Positions 48,640 to 59,135 of a stretch of 64,000 nucleotides of DNA are shown here, one piece after another (position 1 is the stretch's first letter; each line of letters opens with the position of its first letter). The stretch comes from Hyperoodon ampullatus (taxonomy: Eukaryota > Chordata > Mammalia > Artiodactyla > Ziphiidae). The translations under genes were made by a program, and so were the position numbers. A model generated the notes under the pieces. It saw only the letters and a program-made list of their open reading frames with translations, made no database searches and was not told the origin of the DNA. The stretch lies in NCBI GenBank assembly GCA_949752795.1, contig OX457068.1, positions 58,965,582 to 59,029,581 on the forward strand. Direction: 5' to 3'.

Positions 48640-51600
48640 ATTTTTTTTTAATTCCATATATATGTGTTAGCATATGGTATTTGTTTTTCTCTTTCTGACT
48701 TATTTCACTCTGTATGACAGATTTTAGGTCAATCCACCTCATTAAAAATAACTCAATTTCATTTCTTTTTATGGCTGAGTAATATTTCATTGTATATATG
48801 TGCCACATCTTTATCCATTCATCTGTCGATGGACACTTAGGCTGCTTGCATGTCCTGACTTTTGTAAATAGTGCTGCAATGAACACTGTGATACATGACT
48901 CCCAATAGTGGGATTGCTGGGTCATATGGTAGTTCTATTTTTAGGTTTTAAGTATCCTCCATACTGTTCTCCTTAATGCCTGTATCAATTTACATTCCCA
49001 CCAACAGTGCAAGAGGATTCCTCTTTCTCCACACCCTCTCCAGCATTTATTGTTTGTAAATTTTTGATGATGGCCATTCTGATTGGTGTGAGTTGATACC
49101 TCATTGTAGTTTTGATTTGCATTACTCTAATGATTAGTGATGTTGAACATCCTTTCATGTGTTTGCTGGCAATCTGTATATCTTCTTTGGAGAAATGACT
49201 ATTTAGGTCTATTGCCCATTTTTGGATTGGGTTGTTTGTTTTTTGTATATTGAGCTGAATGAGCTGCTTGCATATTTTGGATATTAATCTTTTGTCAGTT
49301 TCTTCATTTGCAAATATTTTCTCCCATTCTGAGAGTTGCCCTATCTTCTTGTTTATGGTTTCCTTTGCTGTGCAAAAGCTTTTGTTTCATTGTGTTCCAT
49401 TTGTTTATTTTTGTTTTTATTTCCATTTCTCCAGGAGGTGGGTCAAAAGGGTCTTGCTGTGATTTATGTCAAAGAGTGTTCTTCTTATGTTTTCCTCTAA
49501 GAGTTTTAGTGTCTGGACTTACATTTACGTCTTTAATCCATTTTAAGTTTATTTTTGTGTATGGTGTTAGGAAGTATTCTAATTTCATTATTTTCCATGT
49601 AGCTGTCCAGTTTCCCCAGCACCACTTATTGAAGAGGCTGTCTTTTCTACATTATCAAAGATAAGGTGACCATATGCGTGTGGGTTTACCTCTGGGCTTT
49701 CTATCCTGTTCCATTGATCTAAATTTCTTTTCTTTTTTTTGTGCCAGTATCATATTTTCTTGATTACTGTAGCTTTATAGTATAGTCTGAAGTCAGGGAG
49801 TCTGATTCCTTCAGCTCCATTTTCCCTCCTCAAGATTGTTTTGGTCATTTGGGGTCTTTTGTGTTTCCATACATATTGTGAAATTTTTGTTCTAGTTCTG
49901 TGAAAAATGTCACTGGTAGTTTGAAAGGGATTGCATTAAATCTGTAGATTGCTTTGGGTAGTATAGTCATTTTCACAATGTTGATTCTTAGTACATCTCT
50001 CCATCTGTTTGTATCATCTTTAATTTCTCTCATCACTGTCTTATAGTTTTCTGCATACAAGTCTTTGGTCTCTTTAGGTAGGTTTATTCCTAGGTATTTT
50101 ATTAATTTTTTGCAATTTTAAATGGGAGTGTTTCCTGAATTTGTCTTTCAGATTTTTCATCATTAGTGTATAAGAATGCAAGATATTTCTGTGCATTAAT
50201 TTTGTATCCTGCTACTTTACCAAATTCATTGATTAGCTCTAGTAGTTTTCTGGTAGCATCTTTAGGATTCTCTATGTAGAGTATCATGTCATCTGCAAAC
50301 AGTGACAGTTTTACTTCTTCTTTTCCAATTTGCATTGTTTTTATTTCATTTTCTTCTCTGATTGCTATGGCTAAAAGTTCCAAAACTATGTTAAATAATG
50401 GTGGTAAGAGGGGGAAACCTTGTCTTGTTCCTTATCTTAGAATAAATGGTTTCAGTTTTTCACCACTGAGAGCAGTATTGGTTGTGGGTTTATCATATAT
50501 GGTCTTTATTAAGTTGAGGTAGATTCCCTCTATGCCTACTTTCTGGAGTGTTTTTATCATAAATGAGTGTTGAATTTAGTCAAAAGCTTTTTCTGCATCT
50601 ATTGAGATTATCATATGGTTTTATTTTCCTTCAATTTATTAACATGGGGTATGACATTGATTGATTTGCATATATTGAAGAATCCTTGTAATCCTGGGAG
50701 AAACCCCACTTGATCATGGTGTATGATCCTTTTAATGTGTTGTTTGATTCTGTTTGCTATTATTTTGTTGAGGATTTTTGCATCTATATTCATCAGTGAT
50801 AGGGGCCTCTAGTTTTCTTTTTTTGTGACATGTTTGTCTGGTTTTGGTACCAGGGTGATCATGGCCTGTAGAATGAGTTTTGGAGTGTTCCTCCCTCTGT
50901 TATATTTTCAAAGAGTTTGAGAAGGATGGGTATTAGCTCTTCTCTAAGTGTTTGACAGAATTTGCCTGTGAAGCCATTTGGTCCTGAGCTTTTGTTTGTT
51001 GGAAGATGTTTGATCAGAGTTTTGATTTCAGTGCTTGTGATTGGCCTGTGCATATTTTCTATTTCTTCCTTGTTCAGTCTCGGAAGGTTGTGCATTTCTA
51101 CAAATTTGTACAATTTTTCCATTTTATTGGCATATAGATGCTTGTAGTAATCTCTCATGATCCTTTGTATTTCTACAGTGTCAATTGCTACTTCTCCTTT
51201 TTCCTTTCTAATTCTGTTGATTTGAGTCTTCTCCCTTTTTTTCTTGATGAGTCTGGCTAATGGTTTATCAATTTTGTTTATCTTCTCAGAGAACCAGCTT
51301 TTAGTTTTATTTATTTTTGCTATTGTGTCCTTCATTTCTTTTTCAGTTATTTCTGTTCTGATCTTTATGATTTCTTTACTTCTGCTAACTTTGGGTTTCT
51401 TTGGTTCTTCTTTCTCTAATTGCTTTAGGTGTAAAGTTACATTGTTTATTTGAGATATTTCTTGTTTCTTGAGGTAGGATTGTATAGCTATAAACTTCCA
51501 TCTTAGAACTGCTTTCGCTACATCCCATAGGTTTGGGGTTGTCGTGTTTCCATTGTCATTTCTTTCTAAATATTTTCTAATTTCCTCTTTTATTTCTACA

Positions 51601-52380
51601 CTGATCTCTTGGCTATTTAGTAGCATATTGTTTAACTTCCATTTGTTTGTATTCTTTACAGTTTTTTCTTGTAATTGATATCTAGTCTCATAGCATTGTG
51701 GTCCGAAAATATAGTTGATATGATTTCAATTTTCTTAAGATTACTGAGGCTTTATTTGTGACCCTATATATGATTTGTCCTGGATAATGTTCCATGAGCT
51801 CATGACAAGAAAGTGTATTCTGTTGTTTTTGGATGGAATGTCCTATAAATATCAAATAAGTCCATGTCATTTAATGTGTCATTTAAAGCTTGTGTTTCCT
51901 TATTTATTTTCATTTGGATTATCTGTCCATTAATGAAAGTGGGGTGATAAAGTCCCCCACTAATTGTGTTACTGTTGATTTCCCCTTTTGTGGCTGGTAG
52001 CATTTGCCTTATGTATTGAGGTGCTGCTATGTTGGGTGCACAAATATTTACAATTGTTATATCTTATTCTTGGATTGATCCCTTGATCATTATGTAGTGT
52101 CCTTCTTTGTCTCTTGTAGTAGTCTTTATTTTAAAGTCTATTTTGTCTGATATGAGAATTGCTGCTCCAGCTTTCTTTTGGTTTCCGTATGCATGAAATA
52201 TCTTTTTCCATCCCCTCACTTTCAGTCTGTATGTGTCCCTAGGTCTGAAGCGGGTCTCCCTAGACAGCATATATACGGGACTTGTTTTTGTATCCATTTA
52301 GCCAGTCTATGTCATTTGGTTGGAGAATTTAATCCATTTACATTTAAGGTGGTTATTGACATGTATGTTCCTATTACCAT
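48640..52380 (-). pseudogene. L1-E ORF2 remnant
   Basis: The start codon at 52380 follows the usual ATTAAGAAA context. The endonuclease is broken by a frameshift and in-frame stops (near 52310 and after 52064). A 255-codon open piece (50859-51626) spans the linker before the reverse transcriptase. Motif A (SIDAEKAFD) is intact but is followed directly by a stop. Motif C reads FADDMILY, the intact family form, at about 50280-50303. The last open piece is 48632-48925. Confidence 0.9.
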
Positions 52381-52439
52381 TTTCTTAATTGTTTTGGGTT
52401 TGTTATTGTAGATCTTCTCCTTCTTTTCTGTTTCCTGCC

Positions 52440-53326
52440 TAGGAAGTTTCTTTAGCATTTGCTATAAAGATGGTTTTGTGGTGTTAAATTCTCTTAGTTT
52501 TTGCTTGTCTGTAAAGGTTTTAATTTCTCCTTTGAAGCTGAATGAGATCCTTGCTAGGTAAAGTAATCTTGGTTGTAGGTTTTCCCTTTCATCACTTTAA
52601 TTATGTCCTGCCACTCCCTTCTGGCTTGTAGAATTTCTGCTGAAAATCAGCTGTTAACCTTGTTGGGATTCCCTTATATGTTATTTGTTGTTTTTCCCTT
52701 GCTGCTTTTAATATTTTTTCTTTGTATTTAATTTTTGATAGTTTGATTAATATGTGTTTTGGCATGTTTCTCCTTGGATTTATCCTGTATGGGATTCTCT
52801 GCACTTCCTGGAATTAATTGACTATTTCCTTTCCCATGTTAGGAACTTTTTCAACTATAATCTCTTCAAATGTTTTCTCAGACCCTTTCTTTTTCTCTTT
52901 TTCTAGGACCCCTATAATTCGAATGTTGGTGTTTTTAATGTTGTCCCAGAGACCTCTGATGCTGTCCTCAATTATTTTCATTATTTTGTTCTTTATTATG
53001 CTCTGTGGTAGTTATTTCCACTATTTTCTCTTCCAGGTCACTTATCCATTCTTCCACCTCAGTTATTCTGCTATTGATTCCTTCTAGAGAATTTTTAATT
53101 TCAATTATTGTGTTGTTCACCATTGTTTGTTTGCTCTTTAATTCTTCTAGTTCCTTGTTAAACGTTTCTTGTATTTTCTCCATTCTCTTTCCAAGATTTT
53201 CATCATCCTTACCTTCATTACTCTGAATTCTTCTTCACGTAGACTGACTATTTCCTCTTCATTTGTTTGGCCTGGTGAGTTTTTACCTTGCTCCTTCATC
53301 TGCTGTATATTTCTCTGTCTTCTCAT
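52440..53326 (-). pseudogene. L1-E ORF1 remnant
   Basis: The start is at 53326 (minus strand MRRQRNIQQMKEQ). The coiled coil (MEKIQETFNKELEELKSKQT, EIKNSLEGINSRITEVEEW) lies at 53183-52990. The C-terminal RNA-binding block INPRRNMPKHILIKLSKIKY is open at 52804-52601. Two or more frameshifts lie between. The lineage is the same as L1-A. Confidence 0.86.
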
Positions 53327-53821
53327 TTTGCTTTACTTACTGTTTTGGGCATCTCGTTTCACAGGCTGCAGATTCATAGGTCCCGTTGTTTTTGGTGTCT
53401 GCCCCCAGTGGATGAGCTTTGTTCAGTAGCTTGTGTAGGCTTCCTGGTGAAGGGGACTTATGCCTGTGTTCTGATGTGTGGTGTTGGATCTTGTATTTCT
53501 GGTGGGTAGAGCCACATCCGGCGGTGTGTTTTGGGGTCTCTGTGAACTTATTATGATTTTTGGCAGCCTCTCTGCTAATGGGTGGGATTGTGTTCCTGTC
53601 TTACTAGTTGTTTGGCATGGAGCATCCCGCACTGGAGATTGCTGACCTTTGGGTGAAACTGGGTCTTAGCGTTGAGATTGGGATCTTTGGGAGAGCTCTT
53701 GCCGATTGATATTACATGGGGCCAGGAGGTCTCTGGTGGTCCAGTGTCCTGAACTCAGCTCTCCCACCTCAGAGGCCTTGGCCTGACACCAGGCTGGAGC
53801 ACCAGGACCCTGTCAGCCAGG

Positions 53822-53930
53822 TGGCTTTAGGTCAGAGGACTCTGAAGTCAGGATTTCCTAGTTTCAAAACTCAGTTTGGCCTTCTCTGGTTATGTGGTCT
53901 CAGGTGAATTTCATCATCCACTGGCTCCTT
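53822..53930 (+). mobile_element. MIR SINE fragment
   Basis: GACTCTGAAGTCAGGATTTC, TAGTTTCAAAACTCAGTTTG, then GGTTATGTGGTCTCAGGTGA follow the MIR 5' and core order. The L1-E break lies directly at its left end. The bases 53931-54189 contain a short Met-initiated frame (MTAKLKGRGGGLNS..., from 53951) that stops after about 30 codons and resembles no family I know. Confidence 0.6.
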
Positions 53931-54189
53931 AAACACAGCAACCATTCACCATGACTGCAAAACTAAAGGGCAGAGGTGGAGGACTGAACTCTGAGGAAAA
54001 AAAATACAAGAAAACCCAGAAGTTGGACAGCAAGTGGTAGAAACCTGAAGAAGGAAGACTAGGCCAAGAATTCCTTTTTAACTTCATTAGAGATCTCCAA
54101 ATTCTATCAACAGAATTGAGAGAGAGTGAGGACTACTGCTTCTGCTGTTGTTATATGATGTTATGTTGTAACTATATTATTTATTTGAA

Positions 54190-55110
54190 CTGTTTATTTG
54201 AAAATATTTTCAAATCCACAGAATAATTTTGATAGTGCACAGAACTCCTATATGCCCTTACACAGGGCTTCCCCAATTGTTTACTGTTATATTTGTGCTA
54301 GCATTTCCTCTTTTTTTTGTTTTCTTTTTCTGTACTATGTGAGAGTAGGCTGCATATATGATATTAACATTTAATGTTTCAATGTATATTTGCAAAAAGG
54401 AGACATTCTCCTCATAACAACAGTACAACCATCAATATTAAAAAGTTAATACTATCTAATATCACCATCTTCTTAACTGATCCCACTCAAATTTTATCCA
54501 CTGTCTAAGTGATATTTATAAAATCCAGAACCTTTTATTGCATTTAGTCATCATGTTCCTTTAATTTCCTCCAATCTGGAATAGTGCCTCAGTCTTTCCT
54601 TATGTTTCCTGACTCTTATATTGATAGTTTTATAGATTATAGACCAAACTCTTTGTAGAATTTCCATCAATTTGGATTTGATTTTATTGGCTCATAATTT
54701 ATGTGGAACTTATACATAAATAAATAATAATTTGGGAAGGACAGGAAAATACTAAAAGTGATGCTATTTTCTTTTCATTGCAACACATTAATAAGCATAT
54801 AATACCAACTTTTTCCATACTGGGGGTATTAACTTTTATCACATGGCTAAGATGAGGTCTGACATTTCTCCACTGTAAAGTTAATTAATAATTATGTTAA
54901 ATAATTAATAAGTAATAATTTTAGGAGAAGATATTAAGACTTCTACTGTAATGTAGAGCTGTTCCTTCTTACTCATTTAATCTTTTTCACTTATTAATTT
55001 ATACCAGAATATAATCATGGGTTCTTATTATTTTACTTATAATTTACAATCTAAAATTATTTAATATCTCTACCTCTATCTCTGTGTCTGTCTCTATCTC
55101 TACCTCACAC
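54190..55110. mobile_element. Ancient L1-like dispersed repeat
   Basis: The block order CACAGAATAATTTTGATAGT, CCCCAATTGTTTACTGTTAT, GGAGACATTCTCCTCATAAC, then AGTCATCATGTTCCTTTAAT and TCTCCACTGTAAAGTTAATT is one I associate with a common old mammalian L1-class (L1M or HAL1) 3' region. The segment at 61990-62560 shares part of this order. The class is tentative and the strand is not assigned. Confidence 0.5.
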
Positions 55111-56820
55111 TCACATTATCCCAGTCTTGTGTAATAAGAAACCTTTCAAGCTGGCTCCTTGTCACTTAGGCATACCTCCATCATTTTCTTCATACATTTT
55201 ACATTCTGTTATATTTTCTTCTGGGATAATCTGCTATTTTTTGTGCTACAGTTTTGGAGTCAGCCATTTCACCAAGGATCTTTCATTTTTTCTCTTTAGT
55301 AGAGAATGGTATTTAGAAATCAAGCATACATACACATACATACATATACACATGTATTCCTATCTAACCTCTCTTCCTTTCTCTCTCTCTCTCTCTCTCA
55401 ACTGTCTATCTATCTCAAAACCCAAAATTTCATCCTACTTTCTCCAATTTCAATTCAAAACTACAGGGTTGATTTTAGTATCCACTTTTATTACATGTAC
55501 AGTGATAAATCTAGCTCCAATCATCATCAAAGTATTTACTTACTTGCTCAGTCTCCCATGTATATAACCAATCTGTCTGCCACAATAGCACAAAGTTCAT
55601 CCTTGGGCATACTTCTAACTTCCACCCTGGCACAACTTCCAAAATCAAGACTCAGAAAAGGAGGAAGAGGAAGAAAAAGGAGGAAAAAAGTAGGGAAAAG
55701 TGGTATATCTAATTATTTAATCATTAAAGTAAAGTTTGTATTTATGTTACTGAAATTGTATTTGAGATATATCATAACAGTCATAGAATGGAATATAAAT
55801 ATTTCATTTAAGTAATACCTACTTCACCCACTTTTATAACTAGGTGTGGTTTCCCTTTGAGGTAAAATGGGGACATCCATGGCATACATAATTCTCTGTT
55901 TTTTTTTAATTAGTATTTACTAATTTTCACCCAAAGGAAAAAATGAAAGAAGAGGTAAGAACTGTTACAAAAATAGAAAGGATAACGATGAAGATGGTCC
56001 TGTGTGTGTGTGTGCAGAAACACATGAATACATTTGCATTTAGAATTTTTCAGAGGGATTGTTATTATGAATTAAGACAATTTGGTCATGAAAAATATCA
56101 TAATATTTTTGGTAAAAATCAATACTTATCAATAGTTATAGATAGATGATAACTATACTTTTCTTCCTCCACAACTATAGGGAAAGGTAATTTCACACAT
56201 ACAAATATTTATTAGCTAGGAGGCATAAAGTAGTCACATAACCTTATCAGTGGGCTCGATAAAATCTCATATCTGGCCCTTTGTGGGTTCCAAAGCACTT
56301 TGCACTAGAAATAAATGTGATAATAACTTTAGGGACATGATCCAGCTGACCCTGATAGTCAGAATCAGGTTACCAAAAACGAGTTGCTGGATACAAGTTC
56401 ACTTATGAATCAGTCCTAGAGAATGATTGTGAAACTTGAACAATAAAGAATTAAAGATTCTTATACTCTTATGTCTATACTAGGCAACATTGTGGACTGT
56501 CTCAGTAATATTTTAGATAATCCATATATTTTGACCACCATTAATCTTGCCAACAAAACCTCAAAATTTTTCATTCTTTGTGCTAATTAACGTCATTAAT
56601 TCTACTACTGCAAACCTATTTCTAATATTCATGATGCTGTTTAGCAATGATGACCTTGTACATCAAATATACATTTTGGCTGAAATGCCAAATGGCTAAG
56701 TGGTAAGATCAATATTCACATAAGCCAAGTGTGAAGGTATATATCAACATTTTTGGTCAGTTATTAAACCAATTGATCACCCTGGTATATAGATCAAAAC
56801 TAATATTACTGAACACAAGT
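55111..56820. other. Non-coding with simple repeats
   Basis: ACAT-type repeats lie near 55320-55352 and a TC run at 55380-55398. Two overlapping plus frames of 146 and 169 codons (55127-55567, 55306-55815) run through these simple repeats and overlap each other in different phases, so I do not regard either as a gene. Confidence 0.5.
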
Positions 56821-56969
56821 TCATGTGTCCAACACACAGTGAGGTGAAACAAACCAAAAAGTTGGAGTTTGGAGGAGAGAAAAGTTTGTGGTTGGGGCAT
56901 GCAAAGAAATGAATGACTTATGCCCAGAAAACTCTGAACTCTCTGAAGGGTTTCAGCAAAGCATTTTTA
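56821..56969 (-). mobile_element. Possible ERV LTR, left part (split by L1-F)
   Basis: TGTGTCCAACACACAGTGAG, GTGAAACAAACCAAAAAGTT and the following purine-rich stretch have the look of the U5/R end of an LTR on the minus strand. If so it continues after L1-F at 61726. I could not define the other end, so this is weak. Confidence 0.25.
56954..56969. repeat. L1-F target-site duplication, left copy
   Basis: CAGCAAAGCATTTTTA is identical to 61710-61725 (16 of 16). Confidence 0.93.
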
Positions 56970-58279
56970 TTCATTTGTTTATTTCATGAAAAGGCATTTT
57001 ATCTTAAATATAGCAGTGTGTACATGTCAATCTCAAACTCCCAATCTATCCCTTCCCTCCCCCTTCCCCAATGGTAACCATAAGTTCGTTCTCTAAGTCT
57101 GCAAGTCTGTTTCTGTTTTGTAAATAAGTTCATCTGCATTTTTTTTTTTTAGATTACACATGTAAGTGATATCATATGATATTTGTCTTTCTCTGATTTA
57201 GTTCACTTAGCATGATAATCCCCAGGTCCACCCATGTTGCTGCAAATGGCATTATTTCATTCTTAATGGCTGAGTAATATTCCATTGTATATATGTACCA
57301 CATCTTCTTTATCTATTCATGTGTCAATGGACTTTTAGGCTGCTTCCATGTCTTGGTTATTGTAAACAGTGCTGCAATGAACATTGGGACACATGTATCC
57401 TTTTGCACCATGTTTTTCCCCAGATGTATGTCCAAGAGTGGGATTGATGGATCATATGGTAGCTCTATTTTTAGCTTTTTAAGGAAACTCCATACTGTTC
57501 TCTACAGTGGCTGTACCAATTTACATTCCCACCAAAAGTGTAGGAGGTTCCCATTTTCTCAACACCCTCTCCAGCATTTATTGTTTGCAGATTTTTTGAT
57601 GATATGGTCATTCTGACTGGTGTGAGGTGGTATCTCATTGTAATTTTGGTTTGCCTTTCTCTAATAATTAGCAACGTTGGGTATCTTTTCATGTGCCACT
57701 TGGCCATCTGTATGTCTTCTTTGGAGAAATGTCTCTTTAGGACCTTGGCCCATTTTTTGAGCACATTGTTTATTTTTTGATATTGAGCAGCATGAGCTGT
57801 TTGTAAATTTTGGAGACTAATCCCTTGTTAGTCACATCACTTGCAAATGTTTTCTCCCATTCTGTGTGTTGTCTTTTCATTTTGTTTATGGTTTCCTTTG
57901 CTGTGCAAAAGATTTTAAGTTTAATTAAGTCCCATTTGTTTATTTTGTTTTACTCTGGGAGATGGATCAAAAAAGATATTGCTGCCATTTGTCAGCATGT
58001 GTTCTGCCTATGTTTTCCTCTAAGAGTTTTATAGTATCTTGTCTTACATTTAGGTCTTTATACTCTTTGAATTTATTTTTGTGTATAGTGTTAAAGAAGG
58101 TTCTAATTTGTTTTCTTACAAGTGTCTCTCCATTTTTTCCAGCACTATTTATTGAAAAGAATGTCCTTCCTCCATTGCATAGTGTTGCCTCCTTTGTCAT
58201 AGCTTAATTGACCATAGGTTCGTAGGTTTATCTCTGGGCTTTCTATCCTGTTCCATTGATCTATATGTCTGTTTTTGTG

Positions 58280-58297
58280 CCCATACCATACTGTTTT
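58280..58297. repeat. SINE target-site duplication, left copy
   Basis: CCCATACCATACTGTTTT is repeated exactly at 58502-58519. Confidence 0.93.
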
Positions 58298-58501
58298 TTT
58301 TTTTTTTTTTTGCGGTACGTGGGCCTCTCACTGTTGTGGCCTCTCCCGTTGCAGAGCACAGGCTCCGGATGCACAGACTCAGCGGCCATGGCTCACAGGC
58401 CCAGCCGCTCCACGGCATGTGGGACCTTCCCGGACCGGGGCACGAGTCCATGTCTCCTGCATCGGCAGGCGGACTCTCAACCACTGAGCCACCAGGGAAG
58501 C
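58298..58501 (-). mobile_element. CHR-2-type SINE nested in L1-F
   Basis: On the minus strand it reads GGCTTCCCTGGTGGCTCAGT, with B box GGACTCGTGCCCCGG-type sequence near 58442 and a GC-rich body ending GAGAGGCCCACGTACCGC followed by A residues. An 18-bp perfect TSD flanks it. It is close in sequence to 27057-27280. Confidence 0.95.
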
Positions 58502-58519
58502 CCCATACCATACTGTTTT
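58502..58519. repeat. SINE target-site duplication, right copy
   Basis: Identical to 58280-58297; the L1-F sequence resumes through it. Confidence 0.93.
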
Positions 58520-58728
58520 GATGACTGTAGTTTTGTAGTGTGGTCTGAAGTCAGGGAGCTTGATTACTCTAGCTCCGTTTTTGTTTCTCAAGATTGTTTT
58601 GGCTCTTTGGGGTCTTTTGTGTCTCCATACAAATTTTAAGATTTTTGTACTAGTTCTGTGAAAAATGCCATTAGTAGTTTGATAGTGATTGCATTGAATC
58701 TGTAGATTGCCTTGGGTAATATAGTCAT

Positions 58729-59067
58729 TTTTTTTGGGCAGGGAGAAAAACTGGAAATTTTAATTATTGATAAAATGTACAAGAGACAGGATAAAATGTA
58801 CAGGTAGATATCAAAGTTGAACATAAAATGGAGTTTACTAAGAGGTGAAAAATAGCTCAAAGATAATGCACAAGATTATAATCTAATAACTCACAAGGGT
58901 GCACTTAAAACATAAAACTTCTCTGTAGAGGCATCCCCTTCTGAGTCTTGTTTACAAAATAAGTCTGGTCTTATTAGATTTGGCCTTACTTACATAAGCA
59001 CAGAAAGAATGGTAATTTACCACATGGGCCTTTCAAAGTTTGCTTTGTTGTAACTTTTTTTTATATA
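58729..59067 (-). mobile_element. Processed retrosequence of unknown source inside L1-F
   Basis: This 340-bp stretch interrupts L1-F between TAATATAGTCATTTT and the block resuming near 59136. On the minus strand it ends in AATTAAAATTTCCAG, about 20 bases before a run of eight A residues, like the polyadenylated 3' end of a transcript. The rest looks like a 3' UTR with short frames. I cannot name the parent transcript. Confidence 0.5.
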
Positions 59068-59135
59068 AAGTTTCTTTTTATTTATTTATATATATTTTTT
59101 GGCTGCATTGGGCCTTTGTTGCTGTGTGCCAGCTT
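59068..59135 (-). mobile_element. CHR-type SINE 3' fragment
   Basis: TTTATTTATTTATATATATT followed by GGCTGCATTGGGCCTTTGTT and GCTGTGTGCC is the antisense of the 3' end of a long CHR SINE (compare ACAGCAACTAAGATCCAATG and CAGCC at 11557-11581). Only the last 70 bases or so are present. It abuts the retrosequence, and about 20 bases of L1-F are missing at the junction. Confidence 0.7.

Larger units (their letters stand above)
48283..53821 (-). mobile_element. L1-E: nearly full-length LINE-1
   Basis: The 3' UTR starts at the poly-T near 48283 and is of the GGACTTGAGG lineage (compare 3037 and 45055). ORF2 and ORF1 follow. The 5' UTR aligns with L1-A from 814 to about 1310 and then stops at 53821, so the element is truncated within its 5' UTR. 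I found no TSD. The reverse transcriptase motifs are better kept than in the other copies, but stops and frameshifts remain. Confidence 0.93.

Noticed and set aside
50859..51626. 255-codon minus-strand frame as a gene
   Set aside because: It is a real coding remnant but belongs to L1-E ORF2, and it is annotated there.
55127..55815. Overlapping 146- and 169-codon plus frames
   Set aside because: They run through ACAT and TC simple repeats and overlap in different phases, which fits chance open frames.
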